From Evernia prunastri (Eukaryota; Ascomycota; Lecanoromycetes; Lecanorales; Parmeliaceae): a DNA stretch of 64,000 nt. Shown here piece after piece: positions 44,481 to 55,212 of the stretch (position 1 is its first letter; each line of letters starts with the position of its first letter). The DNA lies in contig NKYR01000033.1 in the NCBI GenBank assembly GCA_003184365.1, positions 63,728 to 127,727 on the forward strand, given 5' to 3'. The notes under the pieces are model-generated. The model had not been told where the DNA came from, did no database searches, and saw nothing but the letters and a program-made list of their open reading frames with translations. Position numbers and translations under genes: made by a program.

Positions 44481-46540
44481 GGCTGAAGTGGGGGAAGTGC
44501 GTTACAGCATGGTAAAAGAGGGCTGCTGAAGGGCGTTAGGATACAAGACAGTTGCTCATGATGAGGCGACCAAGGGAGGATTGAAAGTTGGCAGGATCTA
44601 GAGTAAGATGTATCTTACTTTGCTTTCCAACGGCGCAACGGCGCGAAACAGGGACATTGATTGTGCTAGTTTTTAGTGGCGCGGCCCCAAGAGTCGGCTA
44701 TAAGCCTTATTAAGGGGACCCCTCGTCGCTCGAGTCCCGAGGCCCAGCCGTTCAAAGGTACGTACTCGTACCTATCCAAAAGCAGAAAGTCAATAATAAT
44801 AGTTTGCGTCTCGATCAACCGTCAGTCGGTCGTCTCAACCACAGCCGTTGTTCGGACAACCTCGCTGCGGAATCGGAACTCTGAAATAGGTAGGTAGATT
44901 CTTGTACGGCTGGGATAAGGAAATAATACATTGCTAATCTGCCAATATTACTATATGTATTTGCGGGCATGACCGGCTCGTTTCGCAAGCACCTGAATTC
45001 AACGGCCGCTCTCCTTTGAACTTGGCAGTGCGCCATTGGTCCATCGAGCATTACGGTGACTGATGCTCCTTCAAAGTACACACACTCTCCTGTGTTACAT
45101 ACGTCTTGACTATGATACGAAGAGATCGTGCGCGCAGCTGGAACCAGTTATAGAAGCAGCCACGTTAAACTTCCAGCTCTGCGATTATCCCCGTGCTGCA
45201 TCTGCAGAGAGGGGCCAAGGTACAGGCCTCCGTACCTTCACCAATCCATCGTGGTCCGGAGCAGGTCCGAAGCATTTCACAGCTGCTCTCAGCTCTATTG
45301 GGGGAATCCTTGCTTCTTCCTCTCGTTCCTATCTTTGATTGCTCGAATCGACGTACTATACGCTACGTGGAGGCTATGTATATATTCTTTGTAGTGCAAG
45401 TACGTCGCCGCGTCTATCGTATTCATGGGGTCCACCAAATCTCGATTGACATTTTCTCCGTACACGACGCGTGCTCCGTTCGTTGGCTTTGATTAGCGAA
45501 TAGATCTCGCAGAGCAGCATGATCTGTTGCAACCGTATATCTTCGTTCGCTTAGGGCGTAGTTAAGCATGCCGTCATGTTTATCCATCCTACCTTGCTCA
45601 CTGAGTCTCGATGCTTTCTATGCGATTGTAGTTTATTCATCGTCGGTGTTACTGATATTAGTGAAGTGCGTTGCACGATTGTCAAGCGCCTTGCTTTTGA
45701 TTGACTTTGCAAGAGAAATAAACGAAGCTTAATGCGTAGAACATGACTTCCATCTTACCTACTCCTCATTGCATGTTAGTGTGATGGAAGTAGTAATTGT
45801 ATAATAACTCATAAGTAGACAGAGCTCAATTCCTGGCTCATAGGTCTTAGTGCCAAAAATTCGTGGAGGTAGCTGCCGAGTCTGAGTCTCGGCTCTGAAC
45901 AGGGTAGGTACATCTGGTATAAAATTCGCTCCTGTCACTAAGCCCTGCAGCTTCGCAGAAGAATTGATCATTGAGTTTCATATTTGGGATTGGCGGAGGG
46001 TGTGTAGAGGTCGCGAGAGACTGATTAATTAGGAGACCGAGGGTGGGAGACAAAATTCGTTGCACACCTTGGTAGGGTTTAGCGAGGATCGGTGTGCAAC
46101 GACTTTTGTCCCCGACCCTCGGACACTGGAGATTAGTAGAGTAAGGTAACCGAGGGGTTTCGGCCAGATATCGATTAGGGTTGAGGTTTGTTTGGTGGGA
46201 GCTGACAACCGGTTGCTAGGCAAGTCCGGCACCATTATCCAACTTTTCCCTCATGGCCTCCATGACGAAATGACAATTTTGCAGGTCAAGTGCACAGCAT
46301 CTCATGAATGGTTTATACTACAACTGTGATCAAATCATAGAGAGCTCTCATTATCTCAAAAAGCCTTGGGACTGTATTTGACCGCCATTGACGTTGCTTC
46401 GAACCGCACGACTTCCTCGTCTTCGCATCTGTAATCGACAAATGACCTAGAGCTGTCGCATGAGGGATCCACGGAGGAAGGAGATCTAAAAATCTCCAAA
46501 GTCAAGGGCCCACCAAGGTCTTTTGCAGAGCGCATTCATC
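44481..46540. other. Divergent gene-poor stretch of 2 kb
   Basis: Promoter regions of the GT92 gene (-) and the cytochrome b561-like gene (+) must lie here. Overlapping frames at 45063-45492 lack ATG starts and family matches. A long hairpin at 46037-46122 is listed separately. Confidence 0.5.
46037..46122. repeat. Hairpin: 32-bp inverted repeat
   Basis: The arm 46037-46068 (CCGAGGGTGGGAGACAAAAT...) pairs with 46091-46122 (...CCCCGACCCTCGG). By eye 29 of 32 positions match, with a 22-base loop. Each arm ends in or starts with TTGCACACC/GGTGTGCAAC next to the loop. Nothing nearby suggests a gene. Candidate explanations are a MITE-like element or a structured element upstream of the b561-like gene. 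Confidence 0.85.
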
Positions 46541-49177
46541 ATGGCGCCATCACCGACGCTTGCCCCAGCGGGCAGCAGTTCTTACACCTCAAATTCAATG
46601 ACCGTTGGGGATGGAACGTGGGATACTACCAAGAACACGTTCCTGCTACCTAACCTCGTGGGGTTAAACTTCGCAACAATGCGGTACAATGGTATGCCAC
46701 ATGCACATTCCATTCCCACGTGAATCAGAATCTGACATTTGACAGGTATGGGAAACCGTTTCGCACAACAACCCCAGTATCACAACCTCATCAGAGCCCA
46801 TGGAATTATTGCCGCAATCACATTCCTGGCCATTGTCCCTGCTGCTATCCTGATAATGCGGTTTTACACTCGAAACCCTAGATGGGCGCTGAGATACCAC
46901 ATATGGCTACAGATCTTGACACTCCTCCTATCGACAGTGATTTTTGTCTTGGGATGGGTTGCAGTAGGACCTTCGAGAAGCTTGACCAATCCTCATCATG
47001 GAATTGGGTTGGCAATCTACGTTTTGGTCATTCTTCAGTTCTTTGGGGGTTGGTGGGTTCACCGCAAGTTGAAATCGAAGAAAAGATTATATGAGCCATT
47101 GAAGGTCATGGTATGTGGTCCCAATAGGATCAAATTCTAAAACCTCAACTTACAGAATTAGTTCCACCACTGGATTGGTCGCTTGATTGCTCTTTTAGGG
47201 CTCGCACAGATACCTTTAGGACTTACGCTCTACGGATCCCCTCTTGCCCTCTTTGTACTATACGCACTAGCCGTCTTTGTCCTTCTTGTTGCTTACTTTG
47301 TTCTGACGCATCTGCAAGAAAAACGACGCGGAAACAGAGTCGGAAACGACTACGATAGTCGTTACAGCTATGGCACAGGAAGCGTGGTAGACGACCAACG
47401 GCCTGGCCGAAATGAAAGACGCTCCAGCGGCCGGACAGGGAACGTAGTCAAAGGGGCAATAGCCGGTGCAGGCCTATACGCACTCGCCGATCGATTCCGG
47501 CGTCGAAGATCGAAAAGCCGGGTTGAATCTGTGGGCGCACCTGGCGTTGGTCCGGGTGGTGGTCCTGAAATAGGTGGACATAGACGGCACTCGAGCTCGT
47601 ACGTTGAGGACGAAAAGTATTCCGACTACAGCAGAGATCATCAGGGAGATGGCGTATGGGAAGACAGGTTATTGAGGATTGCCGCACCCATTGGAGCAGC
47701 GGGACTGGTTACGAGGTTTTTTGACCGGAGATACAGAGATCGAGACAGTGATGTTGGAGAGTACGATCCTCCTCTTGGAGGAGCTACCGCAATCAATGAA
47801 GGTAGACATGGCGAAAATCGCTTGCCTCCTGGCGGGCCCATTCCTCTCAATCAACCCTTACCGGAAAATCGGCATCCTCTTAATCAGCCTTTTCCTGACG
47901 GTCAGCATCCTCTCAATCAAGGCGTTCCTCAGGGACAGAGACCTCCCAATCAACCACTTCCAAATGGCCAGCGACCTCCCAATCGCCTTCCAAGCGAGTT
48001 GAGCTACTCGAGTTATGAAAGCGCTAGCGCTGAACCTCGGAGAGGACACGGTTTACGAGATGGCATCGCAACCCTTGGAGTATTTGGTTTGGCACGTAAC
48101 ATCTTTAACAGAAGGAGAGGACGCAACGAAGACCAAGTCATTACGGAAGAACAAGAATCTCGAGTCCACGGTGGACACCTCACAGGCGAGGGCCGTCCTC
48201 CTCGCCACCATCGACCTGGTTCATCAAGCCTCAGTAGTGACACGACATCATTGACGGGTATCAACCGTCCTCATCACGGCAATGGACTTCCACCAATTCC
48301 AGCAGGTGCATACCCAGTGGGTACTGCTGGGTCTGCCGTAGCTACCCACGAGCGCGATAGGAATCGCAACGAAGAGCTGCCTTTGGGTGGCATACCCCGC
48401 AATGGACAAGTCGCTATGCCACCAATACCACCAGATCCGCACGGTATCTTTCATGCTGATTCCTCTGGATCAGAAGTGTACATTGGCGCCGATGGTAGAA
48501 ATCATTGGCGCCACCATGCCGGTCGCGACGCAGCTGCTGGAGTTGTTGCAGGAGGAGTGACGGGTTTGACTGCTGCAGAAGCTGCACAGACCTCACCTAG
48601 TCGTCGAGATCAACGAGACCGCCGTCATGCAGCCAGTGGAGGCGTACCCAGTGTATCCTCACCCCCCGAGGCGCCTGTCAGCGTCAAGGTTAAGATGCAC
48701 GAGGATGGCCGTCATGTTACTCTCCGAAGACTCCCAGAGGCAGAAGCTGCCGCGGAGCGAGAAGCACGAGATTCGCGACGCCGCTCGCAAGAGCGATCAG
48801 GTAGACGTAGAGGAGATAGTGCCAGCACATTGAGTGGTACAGATGGCAGCGGAGACCGTTTTAGACGGAACCAATTCCAGGAGCGTCAACAAGCTGAGGC
48901 GATGAGGATCGAATCCGACAGACTGGCAGCGGCACAGGCTCAAGCACAGAATCAAAGAACTGCCATGAACGTTCCAGCACCTCCACCGATACCTGAAAGC
49001 TCGTCCAATCTACGACCTCCTCGAACGGCCAGTATAGGTAGCCCAGGAACTTACGATGGTAACACTACCGAAGCCAGCGCGGACTATGCAAATAATCGGC
49101 GGAGAAGAAGGGCCGAGCGAGCACAGGCAAAGCAAGCGAGAGAAGCAAAGGGTGGGAAGACTGTTGAATTTGAATAG
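46541..49177 (+). CDS. Cytochrome b561-like membrane protein with long disordered tail
   Basis: The exons are 46541-46691, 46746-47110 and 47162-49177, giving 843 residues. Intron 1 (54 nt) joins ATMRYNG to MGNRFAQQ; intron 2 ends at AATTAG (47161), because the earlier CAG would put a stop in frame. The N-terminal third has about five hydrophobic helices with histidines placed as in cytochrome b561 haem ligands: LIRAHGIIAAITF, RYHIWLQILTLLL, NPHHGIGLAIYVLV, HHWIGRLIALLGL. Such proteins move electrons across membranes using ascorbate or act in iron reduction. The remaining 600 residues are hydrophilic: Arg/Ser/Gly-rich, a Pro-rich repeat (about 47847-47990), and a helical Gln/Ala/Arg end. No DOMON domain is present. 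Confidence 0.8.
47847..47990 (+). repeat. Coding tandem repeat of 11-residue Pro-rich units
   Basis: Successive units read LNQPLPENRHP, LNQPFPDGQHP, LNQGVPQGQRP, PNQPLPNGQRP, then PNRLPSE. At DNA level the period is 33 bp with drift. It lies in the disordered tail of the b561-like protein. Confidence 0.85.
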
Positions 49178-49366
49178 TAGAGTTTTTTGAAAGTCATGTA
49201 CATGATAGCGAGGCGTTCTATTTACAAGAGATCGCAATTCTCTAAAAATTGTAACACTAGTAAACATATGCATCGATATCACTACAGAAAATGGCGTTAG
49301 AGATAAACCTTGATCAGCATCTCAAGAACATTTGGCTTTGAACCTTCTTACACCATCGTTAAAGCA

Positions 49367-50622
49367 ATGACACGCCCACGAATACACTCGTTCTGCTTCA
49401 CAGCCCCAACCACGCCCTTCCGCCGTGCAACACTCCCGCCGTCCCGCCCCTCATCCACCTCCGCCGCCCCTCCTCCCACCGCAAATGTTTCCGCCGCCCT
49501 CCCGGCCCGCTGGCTCTCCAACCTGAAGGACCGCGTAGGCAAATGTATCATCTTCGGCCTCAAGCCAGAGCAGGTGGACGAAGCGGGCGACATCATGAAA
49601 GCCGTGGCGAGGGATTGGCGGGAGCTGCTGGCGGGCTCGGAGGGGTTCCTTACGGGAAGGGGCAGGGCGGGATGCGAGAGGAGGGAGGCGGTGTGGGGGG
49701 AGATGGTGAGTGGGCCTTTCTCCAGTTCTGGGATCTGGGGGTGTGTGAGAGAGAGGGCAGAGATGGGCATGGGTGGGGAGATGGCTGATTGAAAGGCTGG
49801 GGGTTTGCGTAGGATGTTATGGTGAGTTGTGCGGCTTTTTTTTCTTCCGTGAGGATACTCTATGCGATGCGCTCTTCTTGTACTGGCTATATCCTGTGAC
49901 GTCTATGGTGCTGCACTTTCATCAAGTCCAATTTTCATGTGCCTCTCTGTCACAGCCTAAGGATTTTCCATAAATTGTGAACCTAACGCCAGGGCAGGGT
50001 ACGAAGACATAATCGCTGTGACTACAGTTTCTCCCTGACACGTTCTCCAAAGGCCACGTGAACAACGTCACATACGTCCGATACGCTGAATCGGCTCGCA
50101 TCAACTGGATCCAGCATTTTGCCAATCACATAGATCCAAGGCATAAGAAAGAGTGGTCAGAGCTTTGGACATCAAAAGGTGATGGTCTAATACTGCGAAG
50201 TATGAAGACGGATTACAAGTTTGTATGTTGATATTCCAACAGCGGGACGTTCGAATGGTGGATTACTAAATCTTCCCCAGCCGATGGCCTGGCCAGACCG
50301 GATATCAGTCTACCACAAACTTCGCGCAGCTCCCACGGCCTCGACGGACTCTTTTATCCTGGATGTGCTGATACTCTCCGAGCGACATCAGCGTCCAGCG
50401 GCACGATGCGAGGAGGACATCGTAGTCTACGATTATCGGTCAGGGGCGAAGACACCTTTAAGGGGTTTTATGGTAGACAAATTCATGGAGACTTTCGAGC
50501 TGCAGGAACAATCCAAGATACGAAACGAGGGGAGAGTAAGAGACCTGCTACGGAGAGTACAAAGATTGGAACGAACATCTTGGGATAGGCCTGGCGCGGT
50601 CGAGGATATGGGAAACGATTGA
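49367..50622 (+). CDS. Hotdog-fold thioesterase, probably mitochondrial
   Basis: The exons are 49367-49705, 49813-49821, 50028-50222 and 50281-50622, giving 294 residues. The family (4-hydroxybenzoyl-CoA thioesterase-like) cleaves acyl-CoA or acyl thioesters. The N-terminal 45 residues are rich in Arg, Ser, Thr and Pro, fitting a mitochondrial presequence. Core motifs are AVWGEM..., then GHVNNVTYVRYAESARINW around the active-site helix, and LRSMKTDYKF-PMAWPDRISVYHKLR. Exon 2 is a 9-nt microexon (GATGTTATG) flanked by GCGTAG and GTGAGT; it supplies DVM, giving GEMDVMFLPDTFSKGHVNNV. Skipping it keeps the frame, so it is a likely but not certain exon. The first intron sequence is G-rich. Confidence 0.8.
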
Positions 50623-51532
50623 AGCTTGGGGGTCATTTGGATTGTCATCGAACCTACAGAACTTATAGCGGCACTAACCGTCCCTCGATCCACATATACA
50701 ATCCCTACAATCCCTACAATCCAAGTCACTTCCTTCAAAAGAGGTGGGTTCTATTTTTAGAGGCAGCGCAATTTAAAAGCCTCGGGATCGCGCTTGACGC
50801 CATCCTGAGCACCCGAGGTATCTCACCCCATATCCATCAATACATAATCAACTATACATAGCTTCAGTATCAGATCCGATTGAGTGACGGCAGGGGTGGC
50901 CCAACGATTTTACCTAAGCGAAATTTGGTAGCCTTGTAACGGGATGGGAACAGTGCAATATGATAAGAGTGTGAAGTTTGGATTGGAAGATAAAGATGAG
51001 ATGGTGGTCCGTGCTGCATAACGCGGAACATTGATTACTACCACATGTCTGTACTGCAACCCTTTTCCTCAGCCTCGCGGGCCCAATTCGGAATTCACAC
51101 CGGCGGCTTGCATGGTCTTGACCCACCTCTGTGCGGAGAAATGCAAGGGAAAGTGAGTCCTGATGGAGCCCAGACTCCGGACGTATGCTTCCGTCGCAGA
51201 CAACATCATGCAACATGGGACACATCCACGACTATGTACCCCGATCTAAACTGCCTAGATGCGCTAATCTGATGTGATGTGTTGCGCGGTTTACGCTTTT
51301 ATCTCGGGTCTTCCATTTCTCTGTGTCAGACTTACTTTATCTCCATACCTCTCTCTTTTCCAGGAAGGGCTTGTTGCAGCAGGCGGCTTACGCCGTTACA
51401 TTGATCACAAATGTGACATTTCTCAGTCATCCTGACCCCTCACTTACGTATCCCATGATATGGTCAATTTTCCTTTCCTCTCCTCTTCCCCCCAAGTAAC
51501 AGCTTCGACCCTTGTGCCATTGCCTTGTGTGG
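50623..51532. other. Intergenic, no gene seen
   Basis: About 0.9 kb between two plus-strand genes. Short frames only; a CTAcAATCCC-type triplet repeat lies at about 50700-50720. The C/T-rich part at 51330-51500 is a likely promoter. Confidence 0.5.
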
Positions 51533-54500
51533 ATGAAAGATAAAGTGGTCATGGAGCACGGTTGCGATCAAGCTGATGGCCTTCTTCGACAGCCAAGCTC
51601 CCATCTGTCAGACTACTCTCTCAATTCCAACTCTACACTGGTGACTTCTCCATCCTCGCCAACTTTCCATCGTCGCGGTCATCTTCGAGCAATCTCAGAA
51701 CCTGAAGAAAATGCCTCGGACAATGAAAATGTCGTATCGCAGCAAGAGGGCTACGGACTTGGAATTTCGAACCTCAATGGGAAGAAACGAGCGTCGATCC
51801 CTAGGAAGCCCGTTGGAAACAAGGGCAACTCCGTGAATCCTGGATCCGGTGACTTAATGCTTTCACCATTGGCAGCGGACATTGGCGGAGATGATTCCCC
51901 ATCTCTGAAAGAAGACTTTGATGATGGGACAGAAGAAAATCATCGTACTCCATCTAATCTTTCTTCGCATCAACCTTTCACGGCAAATTCGGATCATGAG
52001 CGGCTCCACAAAGGTGGCTATTCCACCGTACACGCCTTCGAGCCGTCAGGATATGATGGAAAGTTTCAATGCAGAGCGAAGAAAGGGCCCACAAGCGGTC
52101 GCGGCAGTTGGCTGGCAGTCTCTATTATGATATTATCAATCTATTCGACAGTATTCTCTGGAATTTGGCTCTTCATTGCTATTTTGAAACCACGATACGG
52201 ACACACAGTCTCGAGTAGAGGCACTCTGCCCTTTCCTATCGCATCTACCTTGTACGCAGCCATTGCAAAATCAATTGAGTTGTCTTTTGTCACAGTCTTC
52301 GTGGCCTTTATTGGACAAGCCTTGAGTAAAAGAGCTATGATGCAACCAAAGGGCGTTACAATTGCAGATATGTCTATGAGATCATGGGTAATGCAGCCTG
52401 GTAGGTACAATTTTGAAACAAATATCACTTAGTGCCGCAGCGGTGCCCGCACTATTTGGATCGGGAGCAGGTCGAGGTTTCAATCCTTTTTCACGCTTCA
52501 GCAGCTGGTCTCGTGGCCTACGTCTTATCCGAGAACAGAAAAGCTGATCTCGAATCTCCACAGGAACGATGATTAGCCATTGGGAATCTGTACGCTACGC
52601 CGGAAAGAACCTTTTAGGCGTGGCTACTCTGCTGGCAGCACTGATGGCAATGGTATACACAACAGCCTCCGAATCTCTGGTTGCACCGAATCTAAAGTTT
52701 GGGAAGCCTTATCCTCGTTTGATTTACGGCAAGGTCTCGGCATCATTCGCAAACGCCGCCTACATCATGGATCAGTGCAACACCCCTATTTCACCGTTGG
52801 TGGATCCTGAATACAGTGGCCAGACCTGTGTATCTATAGAGCATCCAGGCCAGGCATACCATAATTACGTGCAGTACTTGACTACATGGGTAGATGACAT
52901 CAATTCAGGAAACAGCTCCGATGATTTGGCATACAGGCCAGCGCCGGTGGGCATCGTAAGTACAATTCCAGTTCACATCCCTCTAGCTAGACAATCAAAT
53001 GCGCTGCAGGACGTCTTCAGGGCGCAACAGTCTTTTCCCAAATTCCTGTTCAGACTCATGCCTCTAAGACGTACTGACTCGAAATGGGGCGTAGCTCTAT
53101 GATAATACAACTGTGAAGGGTAGCTGGATAAAGGTTCAGAACAACAGCCGCCTCACGGAGCAGTACAACAGGGTTGTCACCAATGTCACCATGTCAATGC
53201 CGCATGCTGGCGTTGTTGCAGCGGCAGTCGATCCTCTCAATAACATCCTACAACCTTCAGACCTTAGCGTAAGTCATAAGGAATTCATGTGCAGACTATT
53301 CATCCTCAAATTTCTGACATCTGACCAGGGACTCGGCGAATTCTCTATCCAAGCCTCAGTTCCTTCACCTGGCTTGAATGTTCTGTGTGCCAACATGTCC
53401 AGCGATGAAATGGCTCCGATGGTGTGGAGTTCTAAATGGCCATCGTTCAATGGCACTGTCCCCAATGCGACAAGCTGGTAGGTTTACTTCTGCGAGTGGT
53501 CCCCATCTCATCCTAAGACTTAATTCACTCCTCGAAGAGAGGATGCTGACCCCAAATTTGACCAGGCCCAATGGATTCAATCTCACAGTTCCGAGTTCAC
53601 TAGTTCCTACAGTAGTGGACGACCTTTTTGGCTTCGACGAAACGGAAACACATCCTATTTTCCCTAAATTGCCTCAACCATACAACACTGTCTTCAATTA
53701 CTCCACTCAATACGGCCATGAATCCGTCTATCTCCTTGCCGCTTCCGCGACAGAAACATACACGTTATGCTCTCTCCGTGCGGTGATATCACCCAATTGC
53801 TCCACTGAATACAATGCCAGCTCGAGTGGAGGATCCTTGACTTCACACTGTGAACCTAACAACCCTCTTTCTTATATCAGATCTCAGCCGAAAGTTCCTG
53901 ACGTCAACAGCGACTGGGCCAAAGACTGGGTCAGTGTCGCCTCAGTATGGGGTCTGAGCCTGAGCTTGAACGATGGGATAATTGATGGAAATAGTGCCAA
54001 TGCACGACTTCTTACCCAGCTCATACCCACCGCGGGTGCCCTCGACCCTTCCCTTCCTTCGATCTCCGAGGCTCTGGCGGTCCTGGCAGGCTCTACGCTT
54101 ATACTCTCTTCGCAAGGAGCACCTTTCATCCACTACTGGAATTACTCTTCCTCGGTCACTACACTCAAAGACCCGCAGTATCAAGCTTTCAACGCCACGC
54201 TCAGAAGTCAAGAATATCAGTCCGGCGGCAATCATCGCTGGCAAGGGATATTCTATGTAGTACTTGCGGTCGTTTTTGTCACTAATGTCTTCTGCTTGGT
54301 TTACTTCGGTATCAGCGGCAGCCACCTCACTGATTTCATGGAGCCGCAAAACTTGTTTCCTCTATCCCTGAACTCCCCACAGAGCGAGGTCCTTGACGGC
54401 AGCTGTGGAGGTAGTCTAGACAAAGAGCAGTTCAATGCGAGATGGCGAGTCATGCACGATAAGGAGCGGCAGCATTTGTACATCGAAAGCAGCGGTGTGC

Positions 54501-54613
54501 CGAAGGAGGGGCACAAACGCAGCTCTACGCGGCAGAAGAAGTTCGAGATGGGGCGGAGTCCAATAGATTGTACAATCCGCGAGCTCGGTCGGAAGAGGAC
54601 CAGTCGGCTATGA
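51533..54613 (+). CDS. Large fungal-specific multi-pass membrane protein
   Basis: The exons are 51533-52400, 52564-52955, 53095-53268, 53329-53477 and 53566-54613, giving 876 residues. Intron junctions restore SWVMQPGTMISHWESVRYAG, PVGILYDNTTVKGSWI and NATSWPNGFNLTV. The third intron (53269-53328) is 60 nt and open, so the unspliced frame also reads through. The first 190 residues are disordered. Then come MILSIYSTVFSGIWLFIAI, a second helix (IELSFVTVFVAFIGQALS), a third (LLGVATLLAALMAMVYTTA), a large Cys-containing and N-glycosylation-rich outer domain, and a last helix (GIFYVVLAVVFVTNVFCLVY). Homologues are common in Pezizomycotina, often labelled formylmethionine deformylase-like without enzymatic support. 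Function is unknown. Confidence 0.8.
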
Positions 54614-55212
54614 AGGAGGGAGAGCCGCGATTTACTAGGAGCTTCGTGCTCGACCATAATGATAATTATAATTCCTTACTACCACTCAGATCGATTTTTT
54701 GGCGAACTCAGTCCGGTCTGGAAGGTGTCAAGATAGTCAAACGGGAAAAATCGTAGAAGAGCTCATTAACCATATGGCATCTCGTTGAGGCCGCTCCTAC
54801 ACATTGATTGCCCCATTTGCTTGGCCGCTTGTTCTGCCAGCCTGCCTGCAGAGAGCGGAGATGACTTGCACACCGCATGCTTTGCCTCACAATATTGATG
54901 AAGATCACACGTATCCTGATGTTCATATTCCCATTGCATCCAATGTATCGACTCCTCTTTAAAAATAAGTTGAAGCAAATTGTGAAATGAACGAGGATCA
55001 AGAAATAGCGTCCGTGCAGTGCCGACCGAAAGTCTAAAATTGCAAGCGTCGTGCGAGAGTGAAGCGATAGCACGACCTACAGAACAAACAATCAAAGACC
55101 AGCAGCTGGCACCGCCAACTTTCCCTCTCAAAATTGCGCGGTATTTACATTCATTTCTACAACCGATGAGGGGCCTCAGAGCATCTGACTGAGCTGGAGG
55201 AAGAGCCTCTTC
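54614..55212. other. Intergenic, no gene seen
   Basis: About 600 bp between two plus-strand genes; no supported gene. It includes the acrB-type promoter. Confidence 0.5.

Noticed and set aside
45063..45492. Overlapping plus-strand frames
   Set aside because: No ATG at their starts and no family; probably non-coding spacer.
52401..52563. Possible extra exon inside the 163-nt first intron of the large membrane protein
   Set aside because: The direct join gives the conserved reading MQPG-TMISHWESVRYAG, and no internal segment has matching splice phases.
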